This document shows, in pieces, positions 59,935 to 64,000 of a DNA stretch of 64,000 bases. The stretch is taken from the NCBI GenBank assembly GCA_030533445.1, contig CM060069.1, forward strand, positions 5,867,924 to 5,931,923, read 5' to 3'. Positions within the stretch are counted from its first letter, which is position 1; each line of letters begins with the position of its first letter. Made by a program: the position numbers and the translations under genes. The notes below the pieces were generated by a model that saw nothing but the letters and a program-made list of their open reading frames with translations, had not been told where the DNA came from and did no database searches. The DNA comes from Cyprinodon diabolis. Lineage: Eukaryota; Chordata; Actinopteri; Cyprinodontiformes; Cyprinodontidae.

Positions 59935-60759
59935 TGCAGGCAAGGTGAGCTAGTGAAAGGAAAGAGAGTTCGCCTGACAACAAGGAATACTTTAATTCAC
60001 TTTAATTACTTCAATATCTAGGCTGTATTTCCCAAAAGCATCTCAGCTGATTGAGAAATCCAGTGGAGAGATATAAACTCAACACCCTAGACATCATTTC
60101 TTCCTGATTTAAAAAATAGGACCCTTAATACAACTTTAACACCAGCTCTGATCTACATTGTCTTCAGTTCAGTCACTTTGTGCTAAATACGTTCTTCTAT
60201 CTCCGTATTAAATACTCCATCTGAGGTATAATGAAACCATCAACACCCCAATGTGTAAATTAGAAAATGTATTTTATAATTTAGCCTCTGATAAAGTCTG
60301 AAGTTGGATGTTCTGAACATGTTTGTGGCCTACGGAGTCATAAGACTAGTGATTAGTGACTGGACGGTTGATACGACCCGCCTACATCCTCCACAAGGAG
60401 ATGAAGCCGTAGTTCGTTTCTATAGTGCAGGCATGCGCTGCTCAGACCCTGTAGTTCAGTGAAAGGGTGGAGTCAGAGTAAGAAAATATGCAAGAGGGGG
60501 TCACTCCAGTGGCTGGAGGGGATTTTGCTGGGGGTTGCAGGGAAGTGGGCAGCCATTTAGCTGGCGTTTGACTGGGAAGGGCCATTTTGAATGGCTGCTA
60601 CTGTATGAGAGAACACAGTAATGTGAAGATAAGTGGAAGGGTTAGGAAGTCTTGCAATAGAAGGTACACAAGCAACAGGTAAACTTCAGAGGACCGGGGT
60701 AAATGGCCTGTTATTTTATATCACTTTGCCACAGCTGCTCTGGGGCGCACTCACAGAAG
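59935..60759 (+). other. myo18b 3' UTR / flank
   Basis: Starts right after the TGA. A splice-donor-like gcaag|gtgagc at 59945 could allow a 3' UTR intron. No convincing AATAAA was seen nearby, so the transcript end is unknown. Confidence 0.5.
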
Positions 60760-60870
60760 CCAGACTGTTGTGCGTAGGTGCCAGAGGGCCCTCTGACCAC
60801 CACCAGCAGGCAATATGTGTGAAGTGTCCTGCCCAGCGACACTGAAAGCCGAAGCCAGTGTTTGAACAAA
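60760..60870 (-). repeat. SINE fragment
   Basis: Contains gaccaccaccagcaggcaat and gtgaagtgtcctgcccagcg, a common fish SINE body. The tRNA-like end is degraded. Confidence 0.5.
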
Positions 60871-60948
60871 AGGTGTTCTGTCAGATGAGCATACCCGGTC
60901 AGACCAGCATACCCATAGTCAATACCTGTTTATCCCTTTAGTTGATCC

Positions 60949-61130
60949 CTTTAGTTGGAAAATACACTAAGACCTCATCGGGCGTGTATCCCTTTAGTCA
61001 TGTACCAAAAATCTATATAATTACTTACTTCTTGGTGTTTATTGAAGCGTATGTCGATTAAATTATATATTTTTTTGCACATGACTAAAGGGATACACGC
61101 CGTCGAGGTAGTTTAAAGTCTACTTTTCAT
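60949..61130. repeat. Inverted repeat with perfect 23-bp core arms
   Basis: GGCGTGTATCCCTTTAGTCA followed by TGT (60981-61003) is perfectly mirrored at 61079-61101. Similarity extends outward about 20 bp on each side. The loop is about 75 bp. Probably a small MITE downstream of the gene. Confidence 0.85.
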
Positions 61131-61714
61131 ACAAAATTAAAGAGATAAACACAAATCTGACGTCTAGCGCATGCGTATTGGGCAAACTTTTTTACAACTT
61201 TTGTACTGACCAATTAAGGCATCAAATATTCCAGAGAACCTATACACCCTTTAAAAAACAAAACAAAAACATTGATCATGATAAAACAAGGTTGTATACA
61301 CCAAGTGTCCGTCCTGATAGTGTTTGGATTTTCTGAGTCTAGATAGATCTCCAGCAACAACGTAAGAGCATACTTACCTACAATATGGTCCCCCCCCCCA
61401 AAGACCCGCCATCATTTAGATGTTGGTTTTTAGCCTAAATCTGGTCGGTCCTTCATAGTCTTGATTTAGTGTAGTTGTTGAAAATTGTGCTGTGTTCGAT
61501 CGGTCTGATTTTGTTCAAATTTTATTCATTATTTGCACACTTCTCTGGAAGGTGCTAACTGGCTTAGCAGCAGACGGCTACTTCCTTTTTTACGCCCTGC
61601 ACCCATGATCAGTATCTTACCTAATTCAACCTGGAGACACTGACAGAGAACAGTTGTAATTAGAACATAGAAATGTTTATACAGGTAACACAATCATATT
61701 CTTCAAAATATTTC
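61131..61714. other. 3' flank, no recognised feature
   Basis: Unique-looking sequence; a C-run at 61391-61400. No gene seen. Confidence 0.45.
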
Positions 61715-61840
61715 TATCTAAGGAAAACCAGCTGATTGCGAGGACTCTTTTATTCTCTGCAATCCCTTGCATGTAGCGACAGTGGAGAGGAAAACGCCAT
61801 TTTAACCGGAAGAAACCTCCAGCAGACTATGCAGATATTG
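61715..61840 (-). repeat. L2-type LINE 3' UTR fragment
   Basis: Matches 54160-54290 (atctaaggaaaaccag, gcgacagtggagaggaaaa, agaaacctccagcag). Confidence 0.8.
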
Positions 61841-64000
61841 CTGGGTGTGAATTTATGCACTTTGACCTATACCCATAACAAATTTCCAGTTGCCATTTTT
61901 TTGTTTTAGATATTTTTAGGACCATCAGACTGATTGAGAATAAATTGTATTTAGACACACGTGATCCCTATGGATGATCTTGTTCATAACTGGATCTTAT
62001 ATCAGTAGTTTATCACCTTACTTTTGTCAAACAGATGACTTGTTTCAGAGAAAAACCTGTAAAGGTAATAATAGCTGCTCCAGAAGCTTCCGTTATAGGC
62101 AATCCATACGATCCTGACCTTTATGCTCTGTTCATAGAAGTGTCAGTCTGAGTGGAGGTGGAGCAGAGACCAAATGCAGAGACTGAACTTGTTTCTTGCA
62201 GATTTAATATAGTTTCCAACAGAAGCAAAAAACAAACAAACAAAATGATGAAATCCAGAAAAACTTACATGAAGGGTAAATAAATGATGCAGAGGAACCA
62301 GCAAACAGTGACTGAACAGGAAGAGTATATATGGGAGACAGAAACAAAGACCAGGCTGATCAGCAGATTGGGAGCAGGTGTGGGCAGAGGAATCTAGAAG
62401 GGAAACAGGGGAAAGGAGACCTGACACAAGAGGGCAACCAAGAAATGTATAAGAACTCTTTTATTTTGAAATAAAACCAATGAAAACTCAAAGATAAAAG
62501 TTAAACAAAACCAAAACTATGACAAGAAGAAACAACAGGGCAGACAACAGGGCAGATGCGAAAGCATCAAATTCTCAAAGAGTAGTTTTGTTGCTGTAAA
62601 ATAGTTATGCAGTAATAGTTTCCAAAGCTTTTGTTTTATACCTTAATAAAAATGAGAAGCAGTAAATCCATCCAGTTATAGAGAGGTTTCCATCATAAAT
62701 GCCAACAATTCATGATCTACAATGACCATTGTTCCTTCCTGTTTCTGATTTTATAAATGAAATTAAAAAACTAGAATTATTGTAGAAAATTACTCCACAA
62801 GTGCTTCACACCAAGATTTGATAAACAGTTTCCTCATAGATATAGATCAGTGATGAAAATAAAGGACTGTAAAACTAATGGTGGCTGAGAAGTATGGAGG
62901 ACCAGTAGAGCTACATAAAAAAACAACAGTCGTTTCAAATTAAACATTTAAATAATCAGAAATCCAGCTTTGTCACTGAATGTTTTAAATTGAATTATTA
63001 AAGAGAAATTATTTAATGTTATTTATATTTAATCCTATTATGAAATACTGCAATTTGAAAAATTTAAATGCTATAAATACCTTTCCTTTAGAGCTGCCCT
63101 CATACAACTCTTTTATTTCTGATTCAATATCTATATTTCAGCTTTGAATATGAACCAATACCGATATTGAACCAAAACAATATCTACCTGAATCATTAAA
63201 CATTACGTAATTCATAGTGTGGAATGGTAGAAAAGGCTTGATCAAATTATGTTTCTCAAAAAGAGAACAATACCCAACAACATCAGGTATGAGAACAAAT
63301 GACCCATTTCTTATTCTTCTAAGGATAAACGTAAACAAAAGCAGATAAAAGTGTTCCTATGAGCTCTCATATAGGCTGATCTATTTTGATATATTTTTTG
63401 GCCCGGTATCAAATAGATTTGTTATATATTGAATCAGGAATCAGGACATTTATAAACATAATTCCTTTTCCCATTTCTGTTTCCTTTTTTCCTCTTGCAT
63501 TTTAAAAACCTTTTTGCAGTTGTGTTTTTCACCCTCCACAGAGGTGTGCAAACACATTTAAAATACATAAATGGCTAGCAAATGAATAAAAGCACTGCCA
63601 AGAAAGAAATATTACTACTTAATAAAACTAACACATAAAACATATGAGAAGGAAAAATACAAAAGGGAAATTCTATAGTTTCTAAAAATGAAAAGAAGAT
63701 AAGTGCAAGCATGCTGCAGAAACATAAACAAATACAAAAATTGTCTGCAAATGAGAAGTGTTGCAAGTAAAAAAAAAGTTTAGACAAGCTGCAAATTAGG
63801 TCTTGATAACAGATTTAGTCCAGACCACAAGGGGGAGATGATCATCAACTCACAAACAACTTTTTATCATTTTTCATATTTTTTTTATCTTTTAATCTAG
63901 ATTTATGTTTGCTAGTCTAATGTTTGTGTTTGCAGTACTTTATGTATTTGCAGCACTTTTTAACCCCTCGGTTGATATAAAAAGCTGTTTTTTTTTAGCA
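61841..64000. other. AT-rich 3' flank, no recognised gene
   Basis: 62130-62540 has a purine-rich sequence (gacacaagagggcaacc) reminiscent of a common fish repeat, not classified. The remainder to the window end is AT-rich without coding or repeat calls. Confidence 0.45.

Larger units (their letters stand above)
54050..58930 (-). mobile_element. Near full-length L2/CR1-type LINE, antisense in the last myo18b intron
   Basis: On the minus strand: a 5' UTR of about 220 bp, ORF1 (58707-57846, frameshifted), ORF2 (57836-54774, intact), a 3' UTR of about 720 bp and a gaattgaattgaa tail. At least five 3' fragments of the same family occur in the window (1, 2170, 12925, 41669, 61715). The insertion makes up over half of the 8.4-kb intron. 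No target duplication was identified. Confidence 0.88.

Overview
The window is a vertebrate, almost certainly teleost fish, genomic segment. It has long introns, GT-AG splice sites, an AT-rich background, dinucleotide microsatellites and transposon families typical of fish (Tc1-like, hAT, PIF/Harbinger-like, TTAA-flanked MITEs, L2/CR1-type LINEs, Penelope-like fragments, tRNA-derived SINEs). No bacterial genes, RNA genes or CRISPR arrays were seen.

One host gene spans nearly all of it on the + strand: the 3' part of myo18b (unconventional myosin-XVIIIb). Twenty coding exons can be placed from 627 to the stop codon at 59932-59934. They start just after the motor/neck, run through the coiled-coil tail and end in a Ser-rich C-terminal region. 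The exons join in phase to 1108 codons plus stop (1095 including stop if the 42-nt cassette exon is skipped). The motor head lies left of the window. Exons are tight in four clusters (4.1-5.6 kb, 13.6-14.0 kb, 19.9-20.2 kb, 33.4-34.3 kb), separated by large introns full of transposable elements.

A second probable gene lies antisense inside the 20.2-33.4 kb intron. It is an uninterrupted 662-codon coiled-coil reading frame at 25301-27289 (minus), with its own TATA box and a downstream AATAAA, and it is not recognised as a known family. It is the most interesting item in the window.

The introns record repeated nested transposition. 5.7-7.6 kb: an element with about 48-bp terminal repeats holding a Tc1. 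7.7-8.9 kb: a TTAA MITE holding a CpG-rich element. 11.6-12.8 kb: hAT. 14.4-17.2 kb: an old L2 holding two insertions. 18.8-19.5 kb: hAT. 20.3-23.6 kb: a TTAA MITE holding a dead Tc1 and a hAT-like element. 30.4-32.0 kb: a 33-bp minisatellite. 34.5-38.1 kb: a dispersed repeat holding a hAT with perfect 8-bp duplication, followed by an apparently intact Tc1. 41.9-42.7 kb: a second copy of an element carrying a RecQ-helicase fragment. 48.3-49.2 kb: three tandem 300-bp units. 54.0-58.9 kb: a near full-length L2-type LINE antisense in the last intron. Beyond 59.9 kb is the 3' UTR/flank, with only repeat fragments.
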